DNA of 64,000 bases from Gammaproteobacteria bacterium CG_4_10_14_0_2_um_filter_38_22 (GCA_002793195.1 PFPT01000012.1:25157-89156); one strand, 5' to 3'. Counted from the first letter of the stretch, positions 27,529-36,967 are shown. Notes: generated by a model not told the origin, from the sequence alone. Made by a program: numbers and translations.

Positions 27529-28245
27529 TCAACCTACTATTTCAGGACTTTTTTTTATCATCTGATAAAATAAATCAGCTAATGCTAAATCATCTGTGGT
27601 ATCAATATCAACAGCCTGTTTATAATCCAACTCAAAAAATCTATAATTATGCCAGAATGAGCCTGATTGCATTAAATCAGCCACTTTTGAATACCATATA
27701 GCACCTGAAGGACAATACAATTCCGGCAAATCTTGTGAGCGCTTGTTTAATGTTTCTTTAAATAAACGCGTTGCTTTATACGTGCTATCAAGTGTATGTG
27801 CCCAATGTGGATTCATCCACCCAAATTTAAAAGCACTTAATACTGGCGTAACCAAATCAAAAGATTCAGCAAACTGAATGAGATTAATAATATCTTGGCT
27901 ATTTCTAATCGGACAATTTGGCATTAACTGAACAACAACATCATAAGTGATACCAAAATGCATGCCGATTTGTTCAAGCGTATAAATCACCACATCACTC
28001 ACATGGCTATAGTCATCACAATATTGCTCTCTCAGAAAAGGAACTTCAGCACCGTATTGAAGCGCGATGTCCGCTATTTTTTTATCGTCTGTACTCACAA
28101 TCACCTTATCAAATAAGCCTGATTCTAAAGCACTTTCAATTGTCCAAGCCAACATGGGCTTTCCATTAAACGGTATGATATTTTTATAGGGTATCCGTTT
28201 ACTTCCGCCTCGTGCTGGAATAATAGCGACTCGGTTACTTACCAT
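27529..28245 (-). CDS. Second acylneuraminate cytidylyltransferase, PseF-like
   Basis: 238 residues from ATG 28245. PARGGSKRIPYKN nucleotide loop, MLAWTIESALESGLFDKVIVSTDD, QLMPNCPIRNSQD (metal Asp region) and AVDIDTTDDL. The KRIPxKN version of the loop is that of PseF and related CMP-sugar synthases and differs from the one at 23233, so the locus activates two distinct ulosonic acids with CTP. The reading frame is open up to GTG 28254, but ATG 28245 fits the overlap with the preceding SDR stop. Confidence 0.83.
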   Translation of the reverse strand: MVSNRVAIIPARGGSKRIPYKNIIPFNGKPMLAWTIESALESGLFDKVIVSTDDKKIADIALQYGAEVPFLREQYCDDYSHVSDVVIYTLEQIGMHFGITYDVVVQLMPNCPIRNSQDIINLIQFAESFDLVTPVLSAFKFGWMNPHWAHTLDSTYKATRLFKETLNKRSQDLPELYCPSGAIWYSKVADLMQSGSFWHNYRFFELDYKQAVDIDTTDDLALADLFYQMIKKSPEIVG

Positions 28246-29003
28246 AACGTCCACCCACCATCAACAGCAATAATTTGTCCCGTCATCATGTCTGAAGCAT
28301 CAAATAGTAAAAATTTTAAAATTGAAAATATATCCTTATGATTTAACATCCGAGATTTTGGACATAATTTTGAATACTGTTCCATAAAATTTTGACTTGT
28401 CCTTCCAACCACCCCGCCATAAGCAATCGCATTTACAATGGCATTATGACCAGCCAATCTCACTGCCAACTCTTTGGTTAACTGATTTAAAGCCGCTTTA
28501 ACAACACCATAATGGATTGGCTTATCAATATCAAAATCATCATACAAAGCAGCATTGGGCACAACACTGCCATACATAGATGAAATATTAACGACGGATT
28601 TAATTGCATGAGAAGATGACGCATTTAATGACATAATTAATCTATAAGGAAACACAACACCTAAATAAAACTCATGCATCCATAAATGATCTTCCAAGAT
28701 AGGATAACTTGTTTTTAGATTATCCACATCTCTCACATTATTAATGATATAACCGACGCTCACACCATGTTGTGTAATGTTTTCAATTAATAGCTTGGCA
28801 GAATCTTTCAAACTATGATCTAAACAAATGGTTATTATTTTATTTTTAGCAGTGCTCGATGGCATTTCTTTTTTTAAATTTTCTAATTTTTTTTCATCTC
28901 TGCCTGTTAATATTAAGTTATATCCCAATTCAAACAATTTTTTTGAAAATTCAACACCCAACAAACCCGTCGCACCCGTTAATATTACAAAATCTTGTGT
29001 CAC
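28239..29003 (-). CDS. Short-chain dehydrogenase, second PtmA-like member
   Basis: 254 residues from GTG 29003, with GGGG six bases before it and the GTG overlapping the upstream TGA. SDR motifs: VILTGATGLLGVEF, INNVRDV, NISSMYGS (Ser) and HYGVVKAA (YxxxK), ending in AVDGGWTLW. The ending DGGxxxW is shared with the SDR at 22409, so the two are probably functional relatives in the two ulosonate modules. The substrate is unknown. Confidence 0.78.
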   Translation of the reverse strand: MTQDFVILTGATGLLGVEFSKKLFELGYNLILTGRDEKKLENLKKEMPSSTAKNKIITICLDHSLKDSAKLLIENITQHGVSVGYIINNVRDVDNLKTSYPILEDHLWMHEFYLGVVFPYRLIMSLNASSSHAIKSVVNISSMYGSVVPNAALYDDFDIDKPIHYGVVKAALNQLTKELAVRLAGHNAIVNAIAYGGVVGRTSQNFMEQYSKLCPKSRMLNHKDIFSILKFLLFDASDMMTGQIIAVDGGWTLW

Positions 29004-29878
29004 TGCAATCCCCTTTCTACAATAGCAATGGCTCTTAAGACTTCCGCTTTGCAATTATTTATTTTTTCTTTGGAAATAATACGTATAAAATCATAAAGCG
29101 ATGCTTTAAAAGCAAAAAATGTATCTTGAAAAGTTAATCTTTTGTAACCTTGATCACCAAACACTTCAATTTCAATTGGGAAATCATTTGTTTTTGAAGT
29201 AGTCAAATTAAGATGCACGCCAGAATCAAATATCAATGATAAGCTAGAGACCACATCATCACCATTTGAAACAGATTCTATCACTTCACCCGACACAAAC
29301 TGCAATATAGGATCAATTAAATGAATGGCATAATTTTTCCAGTTTTTGATGATCTTTGCATTCACCATTCTAATTTTACCTAAGTGCGATACCTCACTCG
29401 GCATAAATTCTTTAGCGTATTTAAAAGCAGAGCAACTAAAAATTTGACCGGGATACTGTTCCATTGAAAATATCCTTTCTGCCTCTGCAACACTATAGGC
29501 CAACGGTTTATCAATGTAGATCGGCAGACCTTGTTCAATAAATACTTTAGCCATTTCAAAATGATGTTGCGCATCATCTCTGGCTAGTAAAATCGCATCA
29601 ACATGGCCAATCATGTCAGTATACTCATCAACTATATTTTTAATTTTTGCAAATTGCGCTACCTTCATAGATAACGCTTTATCTTGCGTCCAAACATGCG
29701 TTACTGTCGCATTGGGAATGCAATCTTTCGGAAAAGATTGCTTACCTAAATACGCATTAATTACTGGATATTCTCCAGACAACTGTTTTTGCGTTTCATC
29801 ATAACCGTTAAATATAGCTGACCATGAAAAAGGGTGTCCATTGCCCTCACTCAAACCAATAATACCCAGTCTTATCAT
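29000..29878 (-). CDS. Gfo/Idh/MocA-family oxidoreductase
   Basis: 292 residues. The N-terminal Rossmann start is IRLGIIGLSEGNGH, with AILLARDDAQHH and the IDKPLAYS motif (EKP-type lysine) near residue 120. The loop after GLSEG is unusual: the normal GxGxxG is replaced. The C-terminal part contains the expected beta-sheet domain. It probably oxidises or reduces an NDP- or free sugar. Intact here, in contrast to the frameshifted relative at 23937; order SDR2-Gfo/Idh repeats the other module. Confidence 0.75.
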   Translation of the reverse strand: MIRLGIIGLSEGNGHPFSWSAIFNGYDETQKQLSGEYPVINAYLGKQSFPKDCIPNATVTHVWTQDKALSMKVAQFAKIKNIVDEYTDMIGHVDAILLARDDAQHHFEMAKVFIEQGLPIYIDKPLAYSVAEAERIFSMEQYPGQIFSCSAFKYAKEFMPSEVSHLGKIRMVNAKIIKNWKNYAIHLIDPILQFVSGEVIESVSNGDDVVSSLSLIFDSGVHLNLTTSKTNDFPIEIEVFGDQGYKRLTFQDTFFAFKASLYDFIRIISKEKINNCKAEVLRAIAIVERGLQ

Positions 29879-29914
29879 AAAATAATCCTTAATAAAGCAT
29901 ACAAAACAAAATTT

Positions 29915-30817
29915 TTACTGATTTTTATTTTTCCAAAAAGTGGGATTAATGATCTGTAAATCTGAAACCGATAAAGATGAAAAATCAATTTTTTTTCCAA
30001 CATCCATTTTTTCTATCTGTTCAAACACTTCTTCTAATTCAAAAACACCATTAAAACCCATCACAAATTGACAGTTTGAAAACTGCCGCATAAAAGCAAT
30101 AATCAATGCAAGACGACTGATACCATTTTCAGAGCATATTTCATCTAAATGATTCATATAAGGTTGTGCTCGTGACATATTAATCGAAGATAATTTTTGC
30201 GCATGTGTCAGCAACAAACCCTGTAAAAAAACAGAACGTGCATAAATTTCAATTTTTTTAGCCTCTAAATAAGCTAGCGCCCCTTCTTGAACAAAACGTT
30301 GATCAAATAAATTGAGGGGGAGTTGCACTATGTCCAAATCAAATTTTTCCAATACGCTGAATAAATCCTCTGGATTATAAAATGAACAACCCCATTTTTT
30401 TATTTTTTTTTGCGCCTTGAGAGACAATAATTTTTCAACAATACGATCTCCACCATCTGCTAATAAATCAGCTGAGTCATGAACCATCAAACCATACAAA
30501 TGGTTTTGCTGTAAGTTAGAGCAGGATTGGGCAAATTTTTCCTCAACCAACACAACATGCCGAGGTAATATTTTTTTTTCTTGAATACGTGGCGTTTTAG
30601 TAATAATACTAAACTCAAGACTAGGCTGTGTTTCTATTATCTTTCCCAGTATGGTTTCACTCACACCATATTCAGATGCCGTATCCAACGTATGGATCCC
30701 TTTTGAATAAGCATAGGATAATATTTTTTCAATCTGACCATCTGAAACGCGCGCATTCGCACGATTTGTTATTCCATAAGGAAGACCAAATTGAACCGTA
30801 CCTAATGCTAACTTCAT
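29915..30817 (-). CDS. Aldo/keto reductase
   Basis: 300 residues: LALGTVQFGLPYGI, HTLDTASEYG (catalytic Asp and Tyr), ITKTP (Lys) and LMVHDSADL (His), then the SFYNPEDL strand. This is a complete catalytic tetrad of the AKR family. It uses NADPH to reduce a carbonyl. AKRs of this subtype are seen in loci with spore-coat- or NeuB-type genes. It lies between Gfo/Idh and pseB and so may work on the second ulosonate precursor. Substrate inferred. Confidence 0.82.
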   Translation of the reverse strand: MKLALGTVQFGLPYGITNRANARVSDGQIEKILSYAYSKGIHTLDTASEYGVSETILGKIIETQPSLEFSIITKTPRIQEKKILPRHVVLVEEKFAQSCSNLQQNHLYGLMVHDSADLLADGGDRIVEKLLSLKAQKKIKKWGCSFYNPEDLFSVLEKFDLDIVQLPLNLFDQRFVQEGALAYLEAKKIEIYARSVFLQGLLLTHAQKLSSINMSRAQPYMNHLDEICSENGISRLALIIAFMRQFSNCQFVMGFNGVFELEEVFEQIEKMDVGKKIDFSSLSVSDLQIINPTFWKNKNQ

Positions 30818-30847
30818 TAAAAAATCCTAATTAACGAGTGTCAGCAA

Positions 30848-31852
30848 TCACGCCGGTATGCCACAGTCAGAGAACGCAGCAATTTCATCTGGCGTTAAAA
30901 AATGAGGGTTTGTTTCAGAATTATATTCAAACTCATCGTTTGTATTAGGCAATCCTTTTTCACCTAATTGATTACAATAATAATTAATCTCTTTTACAAA
31001 TTTAATGGCTGGTCGTAAAACATAATGATCCGAAAAAGAAATGGCTAATCTTGCCTCATCTTTTGGACACATCACCTCATGTAATTTTTCACCCGGCCTG
31101 ATGCCAACAATGTGTTGTGAAAGATGAGGAGCCAATGCCGACGCCAAATCAACAATACGAATAGACGGAATTTTAGGCACAAAAATCTCACCGCCCTGCA
31201 TACGATCAAAACTTTTAAATACAAACTGAATGCCGGATTCTAAAGACAACCAAAAACGTGTCATACGTGCATCAGTAATTGGTAATGATTTTACACCGTC
31301 TTGAATGAGTTTTTTAAAAAAAGGCAATACAGAACCGCGTGATCCAGACACATTCCCATATCGCACCACAGAAAAATGGGTACGATGTCCGCCCGCAATA
31401 TTATTTCCTGCAACAAATAATTTATCAGAAGCCAGCTTTGATGCGCCATAAAGATTAACAGGATTGACTGCTTTGTCAGTTGACAATGCAATCACTTTTT
31501 CCACTTCATTTGCAATAGCAGCCGTAATCACATTCTGCGCACCATGCACATTGGTTTTAATACATTCCATCGGATTGTATTCTGCAGCCGGCACTTGCTT
31601 TAAAGCAGCTGCATGAATGACATAATCTATCCCACGCATGGCTTGTACCAAACGTTCAGCATCACGCACATCTCCTAAAAAATAACGCATTTCAGGATAA
31701 GTAAATTTTTGTGCCATTTCATATTGCTTTAACTCGTCACGTGAAAAAATAACTACTTTTTTAGGTGCGTAATTTTTAAAAATCATCTCAACACAGTGAT
31801 GTCCAAATGATCCAGTGCCACCCGTAATGAGAATAGATTTACCATTAAACAT
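30848..31852 (-). CDS. pseB: UDP-GlcNAc 4,6-dehydratase (inverting), PseB
   Basis: 334 residues from ATG 31852, with AAGGA seven bases upstream. ILITGGTGSFGHHCVE, FSRDELKQYEMA, FLGDVRD, HAAALKQVPAAEYNPMECIKTN, STDKAVNPVNLYGASK and VRYGNVSGSRGSVLP match PseB closely. PseB makes UDP-2-acetamido-2,6-dideoxy-arabino-hexos-4-ulose, the first intermediate of pseudaminic acid, and the same start is used for other deoxyamino sugars. No PseG or PseH is evident in this window. One of the DegT enzymes at 38216 or 39334 could do the PseC step. Confidence 0.86.
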   Translation of the reverse strand: MFNGKSILITGGTGSFGHHCVEMIFKNYAPKKVVIFSRDELKQYEMAQKFTYPEMRYFLGDVRDAERLVQAMRGIDYVIHAAALKQVPAAEYNPMECIKTNVHGAQNVITAAIANEVEKVIALSTDKAVNPVNLYGASKLASDKLFVAGNNIAGGHRTHFSVVRYGNVSGSRGSVLPFFKKLIQDGVKSLPITDARMTRFWLSLESGIQFVFKSFDRMQGGEIFVPKIPSIRIVDLASALAPHLSQHIVGIRPGEKLHEVMCPKDEARLAISFSDHYVLRPAIKFVKEINYYCNQLGEKGLPNTNDEFEYNSETNPHFLTPDEIAAFSDCGIPA

Positions 31853-31878
31853 TTCGTCATCCTTTTTATATAAAAAAT

Positions 31879-32409
31879 TCAAACAGCAGTGATTTTTTCA
31901 ACCTGCTCTTTTAATTGAGAAAAAAACACCTTTATGCCATCCATATCTGTTTCTGTCGGGGCCCAAGGTGCAAAAAGGGTATCCTCTTTTTGAAATGGGC
32001 CAATGGTTGCTTCGTGGTATAAAACAAATTCTGTTTTTGTAACTAACATTCGATAAGTATTTTTAGGTGGCATAAAATAAAATGCTTTTCCTGATTCAAA
32101 ATCACCCAATGAAATAATATTAATTAGATCACCTTCATCTGAAAATAAATAAACATCAACACAACCTTGGATAATATGAAATGAATAATTTTTATGCTTC
32201 TGTTTCAATGGATGCATATAAGTTTGGTTAGTAAACACTTCAAACATATCATGCAAATCACTTTCCTTATTCTGATGCGCACAATATCTTGCTCTTTTTC
32301 GTTTACTTTTAAATGCCAGATTAACCAATTGATCAAAGTTGTTTTTTTTAAGTAGGGCGTAATGATCAGTGATATAATAAACTTCTGGTGTTTCTTGTTT
32401 TATTTTCAT
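31879..32409 (-). CDS. WbuC-family cupin-fold metalloprotein
   Basis: ~176 residues from ATG 32409. The N-terminal half has LAFKSKRKRARYCAHQN followed by DMFEVF, the mark of WbuC proteins of O-antigen clusters. The C-terminal half is a cupin: YMHPLKQKHKNYSFHIIQG and FYFMPPKNTY, with candidate metal His residues. WbuC function is unknown; it is thought to bind a metal and perhaps a sugar. Follows the alcohol dehydrogenase by 22 bases. Confidence 0.75.
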   Translation of the reverse strand: MKIKQETPEVYYITDHYALLKKNNFDQLVNLAFKSKRKRARYCAHQNKESDLHDMFEVFTNQTYMHPLKQKHKNYSFHIIQGCVDVYLFSDEGDLINIISLGDFESGKAFYFMPPKNTYRMLVTKTEFVLYHEATIGPFQKEDTLFAPWAPTETDMDGIKVFFSQLKEQVEKITAV

Positions 32410-32431
32410 CAATAAGCTCTTTAAATAATGA

Positions 32432-33475
32432 TTAAGCAGCGCATTCAATCAACGCTCTTGCAATTTGTTTGTTTTTTAAATCATTAATTGCGTGATTTAT
32501 ATTTTTCAATAGATACTTTTTACTAATTAACTTTTCCAGCGGTAATAATTTTTTTTGATAGTAATCATCAAATTCTTTTACAGCTTGATCGGGGCTGCTA
32601 TCACCGCCCCATGTTCCTTCAATTTTTTTACCACAAATTAACTCAAATGGATCCAATGTAATTTTTTCATGCGCTGCTGGATGCGATGCAAAAATACATT
32701 TTCCACCAAAACGGCGCGTCATCTCAAAAGCCAGCTCAATGGTTTTGCTGCTTCCTGCAGATTCAAAACAAAAATCCACACCCTTGTCTTGCGTTAATTT
32801 TTTTACTGCTTTTAATGCGTCTTGATTCAAAGGATTAATCACTGCTGTTGCGCCCAATGCCATTGCCAACTGTAATTTTTCTGGATTAACATCAACCACA
32901 ATCACCTTTTGAAAAGACCTTAATTTTACAGATAAAAGCGCACTTAATCCTATTCCACCTAAACCAACAAATGCCACCGTACCTGAAAAAGATTGAGGTA
33001 CAGCATTTAATACCATTCCCAATCCAGTGGGAATAGCACAACCATATAATACAGCCAACTCATTAGGCGTATTCACGGGTTTTTTAGTTAATCGATTTTC
33101 AGAAACAATCGCATAATCACTAAATGTGGTCACGGCACCTGAATTAATGATTAATCCATCCGCTGTTGTGTACTGACATGCACCACTATCTAATCCTTCT
33201 GCTTTAATCCAACCCAATATGACCTCGTCATTTGGCTTTACTTTTAAAACACCTTCACCGATAGAAACAACCCGACCAACTCCTTCGTGACCCAATAAAT
33301 GCGGCAAATATTTATCTTCACCGCGTTTTCCATCAATCTCCATTAATTGGCTGTGACATAATCCAGCAAATGCAATTTTTACCAATACCTGACCTTTTTT
33401 AGGTTGGGGTATTAAAATATTATTGAATAAAACCAATGGTTCATTTTGTTTCATTAATACAGCAGCTGTCATCAT
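32432..33475 (-). CDS. Zinc-dependent alcohol dehydrogenase (MDR family)
   Basis: 347 residues from ATG 33475 (or 33472), two bases after the E1-beta stop. GLCHSQLMEIDG holds the catalytic-zinc Cys and GHEGVGRVV the zinc His/Glu. The coenzyme site is VAFVGLGGIGLSALL with VDVNPEKL, pointing to NAD(H). The four-Cys structural zinc loop is not seen. It follows the E1 pair, so it may reduce or oxidise the aldehyde or ketone that the pair makes. Substrate unknown. Confidence 0.82.
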   Translation of the reverse strand: MMTAAVLMKQNEPLVLFNNILIPQPKKGQVLVKIAFAGLCHSQLMEIDGKRGEDKYLPHLLGHEGVGRVVSIGEGVLKVKPNDEVILGWIKAEGLDSGACQYTTADGLIINSGAVTTFSDYAIVSENRLTKKPVNTPNELAVLYGCAIPTGLGMVLNAVPQSFSGTVAFVGLGGIGLSALLSVKLRSFQKVIVVDVNPEKLQLAMALGATAVINPLNQDALKAVKKLTQDKGVDFCFESAGSSKTIELAFEMTRRFGGKCIFASHPAAHEKITLDPFELICGKKIEGTWGGDSSPDQAVKEFDDYYQKKLLPLEKLISKKYLLKNINHAINDLKNKQIARALIECAA

Positions 33476-33476
33476 A

Positions 33477-34523
33477 TTAGAAAGGTCCTTTAAACCAATC
33501 ACCCGGCACATCATGTGGACGCATAGACTCAGGCATAGCAGGAATTTTAATCGCTAACATCGAAGCAACACGCGCCACAATATCACCTGCTGTTGGATGA
33601 TAATATTTTGTTAATCCAAAACTAGTGGGCTCAGGATTATCTGGATTTGCAATCAATTGTGGTGCAGATTTTAATTGTGAAAATAAATGACCACTCACGC
33701 GTGAAATGATTTCACTGGCAACAGAGCACATAGGTTGGCTGGTATCTAATGCCAAAATACGCTTGGTTTTTCGTACAGAATCAAAAATAGTGTCAACATC
33801 CAACGGTCGTATTGTCCTGATATCGATCACTTCACAATTCACGTTGAATTGAGATAAATAGGCTGCTGCGCGCATTGCTTCAACTGTCATATAAGACATA
33901 CCAACAAGGGAAATATCGGTGCCTTGTTGAACCACTTTCGCTTTACCAATGGGTATTTCGTAATCTAAGTCAGGCACTTCACTCACACTATTGTGCAACC
34001 AGCGATGCTCTAAAAAAACAATGGGGTTAGGATCACGAATGCTGGATAATAATAACCCTTTTGCATCATAAGCAGATGTAGGTGAAATCACTTTTAAACC
34101 AGGGATATGCGCAAACCAAGATTGTAAATTTTGCGAGTGTGTTGGACCTTGCCCCCATCCACGTCCTAAAATTAAACGAATGACAATCGGCACATTATAT
34201 TGGCCACCAAACATGTAGTGCCATTTTGCAGCAGAATTAACCAACTGATCCATTGCTAATAAAAAGAAATCCAATCGCTGATGCGACATCACTGAAGGAT
34301 ATCCACCCAAAGCCAAACCCACTGCAACACCGGTCATTGCATTTTCCGAAGTTGGCATATCAAACACGCGGTGCGCACCAAATTTTTTTTGCAAATCCAG
34401 CGTAGTACCAAAAATATTTTTTGGATCATCTGTGCCTAAACCGTAACAAAGGAGTTTGTCATCTGTTTTCATGGCGATATGCATGGCTTCATTAATTGCT
34501 GCTGTATAAGTTAATTGACGCAT
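33477..34523 (-). CDS. Thiamine-diphosphate dehydrogenase E1 component, beta subunit
   Basis: 348 residues of the transketolase pyrimidine-binding plus C-terminal type: FDMPTSENAMTGVAVGLAL (with the cofactor-activating Glu), HYMFGGQYNVP and THSQNLQSWFAHIPGLKV, ending in a transketolase_C domain. It pairs with the alpha subunit next to it (13-base overlap). Pyruvate or branched-chain dehydrogenase E1 normally feeds a lipoyl E2; no E2 or E3 is in this window. In the glycan locus it may instead be a stand-alone decarboxylase or carboligase. That role is inference. Confidence 0.82.
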   Translation of the reverse strand: MRQLTYTAAINEAMHIAMKTDDKLLCYGLGTDDPKNIFGTTLDLQKKFGAHRVFDMPTSENAMTGVAVGLALGGYPSVMSHQRLDFFLLAMDQLVNSAAKWHYMFGGQYNVPIVIRLILGRGWGQGPTHSQNLQSWFAHIPGLKVISPTSAYDAKGLLLSSIRDPNPIVFLEHRWLHNSVSEVPDLDYEIPIGKAKVVQQGTDISLVGMSYMTVEAMRAAAYLSQFNVNCEVIDIRTIRPLDVDTIFDSVRKTKRILALDTSQPMCSVASEIISRVSGHLFSQLKSAPQLIANPDNPEPTSFGLTKYYHPTAGDIVARVASMLAIKIPAMPESMRPHDVPGDWFKGPF

Positions 34524-35518
34524 ATCACTTCCTCTTGAATTTTTTTCGCATATTCTCCAGAAGTGGCTTCTATTTTATCTGGAAATACTGATTTTTCCGC
34601 AAATTCAAAAGCGCATTCTATTTCCGCTTTAATTTTTGATGTTATTTTTTCCAATTCATCTGGGTTGATTATTTTTTCCTGTATTAATTTTTTCTGAAAT
34701 AAAGAAATAGAATCTTTTGCTAACCAAGATTCATACTCAGCAATATGACGATACCCAATATCATTATCATAATTAGGACCACAGTGTTCACGATAACGAT
34801 AAGTATATATTTCGACAAAACCCACTCCGTTTCCGCTACGCACATACGCTGACATATCTTGAAGCGCATCAACACAAGCCAAAACATCATACCCTTCTGT
34901 TACCAGCGCTGTTTTTGCACCGATAGCAGCAACCATTTCATGTATTTTTCGATTTAATGGTTGACGTTTATGCAGTGGCGTATAAACAGAATATAAGTTA
35001 TTTTCACAAATAAATAAGATAGGTAATTTTTTTAATACGGCAAAATTAAGCGACTCATAAAAAACACCTTCTTCAATAGCGCCGTCACCTAAATAAATAC
35101 AACAGATCCTATTATCTTGATTGAGTTGCAGCGACAATCCCAAACCAACGCCAATTGGAATTGTATTTCCAACAATGGCTGTACTACCCATAAAGCCAAC
35201 CGATGGATCAATCAAATGCATAGAACCACCACGTCCACGACAACAACCCGTCACTTTTCCATGAATTTCTGCAATCATCGCATTTAAATTGCCACCTTTT
35301 GCAAGATAATGAGCATGCGCACGATGGCTACTCACTGCGTAATCTGTTTTTCGCAATGCAAAACCGCTGGCTACTGCAGCTGCTTCCTGTCCAATCGATA
35401 AATGCACGGGCGTTCGCATTTTTTGATTAGCATAATGAGTCGCAATGGCTTCTTCAATCATGCGAATACGAAGCATTTCGTAATATAAATTAATATTATC
35501 TTTATTTGTTATATTCAT
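34511..35518 (-). CDS. Thiamine-diphosphate dehydrogenase E1 component, alpha subunit
   Basis: 335 residues from ATG 35518. The ThDP motif GDGAIEEGVFYESLNFA ends in CENN, i.e. a full GDG-x(n)-NN. GKVTGCCRGRGGSMH and SAHLAKGG-like HAHYLAKGG are as in PDH E1-alpha. Substrate-specific segments differ from housekeeping PDH. The four extra codons to 35530 are less likely. Overlaps the methyltransferase gene by 4 bases. Both subunits are intact and should form the alpha2beta2 enzyme. Confidence 0.83.
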   Translation of the reverse strand: MNITNKDNINLYYEMLRIRMIEEAIATHYANQKMRTPVHLSIGQEAAAVASGFALRKTDYAVSSHRAHAHYLAKGGNLNAMIAEIHGKVTGCCRGRGGSMHLIDPSVGFMGSTAIVGNTIPIGVGLGLSLQLNQDNRICCIYLGDGAIEEGVFYESLNFAVLKKLPILFICENNLYSVYTPLHKRQPLNRKIHEMVAAIGAKTALVTEGYDVLACVDALQDMSAYVRSGNGVGFVEIYTYRYREHCGPNYDNDIGYRHIAEYESWLAKDSISLFQKKLIQEKIINPDELEKITSKIKAEIECAFEFAEKSVFPDKIEATSGEYAKKIQEEVICVN

Positions 35519-36168
35519 GGAATAAACCAATAGTAATCACCTGTATAACCCACTTCTTTAAATAATTTTTTCCACTCATCAACATGCAATACTGTTTTTG
35601 CTGTTAAATTCCAAGCATCCATTCGTTCTTTTTCTTCGTCATTATGATAAGCATCAACAGTAATAAAACTATGTTGTCGTTTAACGCGCTCAATTTCTTG
35701 CAATGCTTTAATTAACTCTGGCATTTCTAAATTATGCAATGTTGTAATAGAAATTACACAATCAAAACTCGTATCTGGAAAAGGCAATTGCGTTGCACAA
35801 GCAACCTGGCAATCTTTTTTCACAGAATCAATTGCATGGTTAATCGCATATTCTGAAACATCAATTCCTTTTACCGTAATACCTGGAATTAAACGACGCA
35901 TATCATGCAACATAAACCCTTTCGCACATCCAATATCTAAAACAGCACTTTCATTACTTAATTGATACTGTTTTTGAAAATCAGGAATCACTGGCTCCCA
36001 ATATTTTGAATGATAAGTAAAACCACCATAGCCCTGATCACGCGAACCATCAAAAAATGCTTTTCCAAATTTTCTCGCAATCATGCGATCTTCTGTCGTT
36101 TTTGTTTTGCCACGCTCCGCGGTATCTCTCTTGGTTCGTGGATAATTTGCCATTAAATTAATTTCCAC
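35515..36168 (-). CDS. SAM-dependent methyltransferase, class I
   Basis: ~217 residues. AVLDIGCAKGFMLHDM is the SAM-binding motif I, then VKGIDVSEYA and LPFPDTSFDCVISITTLHN. Start choice: GTG at 36168, six bases after AAGGAG; ATG 36153 or further upstream ATGs (36183, 36192) are possible. The segment NYPRTKRDTAERG before the core is typical of methyltransferases from sugar loci. Overlaps the PhyH gene by 11 bases. Acceptor, O- or N- or C-methyl, unknown. Confidence 0.78.
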   Translation of the reverse strand: MEINLMANYPRTKRDTAERGKTKTTEDRMIARKFGKAFFDGSRDQGYGGFTYHSKYWEPVIPDFQKQYQLSNESAVLDIGCAKGFMLHDMRRLIPGITVKGIDVSEYAINHAIDSVKKDCQVACATQLPFPDTSFDCVISITTLHNLEMPELIKALQEIERVKRQHSFITVDAYHNDEEKERMDAWNLTAKTVLHVDEWKKLFKEVGYTGDYYWFIP

Positions 36169-36967
36169 ATAATACTCCTTCATTAATTGCATATATTTGA
36201 TCAACACAACGTGCAATATCACTTCTCAGCAAAGGCTGATAATAACCTGTTTTTGTTGTTGTTGGCGCCAACATGTGCTTTATTCTCACATCAATACTAA
36301 CCCGAGTTTTATTTGAAAAATTTTGTGCACGATGAACTGCATGACCAAAAAAAAAGATGGCTTGTCCCACTTTCGGTGACAATAAACGTACTTTAGACAT
36401 ATCCATATTCATGATCGTATCATCACACTTAGGCGCATACTGAAATCCCAATTCGCTTGCTAATGAACCTTTCGTAACCTGTTTGCGAAATGCATTCTTC
36501 TCTTCAACATATTGTATGTTGTTTACTGGAAGCAAATGCGATCCTTCGACTAACATCAACCCTGCGCCCGCTTCAAGTTCAAAAACAGGAAACCAAAAAT
36601 TCAGTTCCCAAGGCGTATTACCATAAAATGTATCGCGGTGCCAATCAATCAAGTCCCCTTCTGCATTCGGACGTGAAACACGCAAATAAATTTCAGATTG
36701 TATATCAACATCAGGACCCAAAAGCATGGTGAAGTATTCTGTATTAGCAAGCAATAAGTTTTTAACATAGCCAGAATGAATAAGACTATCTTTTGCCTGC
36801 TTAATCATTTTCAAACGAGCCTGATCATCTCTGTTTTTACAGTGAAATTCTACTGGATCAGATAAAAATATGGATTGAATGGTATTTTGAATAGCAACAA
36901 TAGACTCTGTGTCTTTGAAGTCTACAATGGCATATCCTTTTTTACAAAAATCTTCACTATCTCGCAT
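36158..36967 (-). CDS. Phytanoyl-CoA dioxygenase-like (PhyH) Fe(II)/2-oxoglutarate oxygenase
   Basis: ~269 residues from ATG 36967, 22 bases after the previous stop; the open frame runs further to 37051 inside the previous gene. Iron ligands are visible: IDWHRDTF (HxD) at ~125 and GHAVHRAQNFSNKTRVSIDVR (distal His and 2OG-binding Arg). PhyH enzymes hydroxylate aliphatic carbons, using oxygen and 2-oxoglutarate. In a glycan locus a sugar or acyl substituent is the likely substrate. Not closely alike to the two oxygenases at 40494 and 43811. Confidence 0.78.
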   Translation of the reverse strand: MRDSEDFCKKGYAIVDFKDTESIVAIQNTIQSIFLSDPVEFHCKNRDDQARLKMIKQAKDSLIHSGYVKNLLLANTEYFTMLLGPDVDIQSEIYLRVSRPNAEGDLIDWHRDTFYGNTPWELNFWFPVFELEAGAGLMLVEGSHLLPVNNIQYVEEKNAFRKQVTKGSLASELGFQYAPKCDDTIMNMDMSKVRLLSPKVGQAIFFFGHAVHRAQNFSNKTRVSIDVRIKHMLAPTTTKTGYYQPLLRSDIARCVDQIYAINEGVLCGN

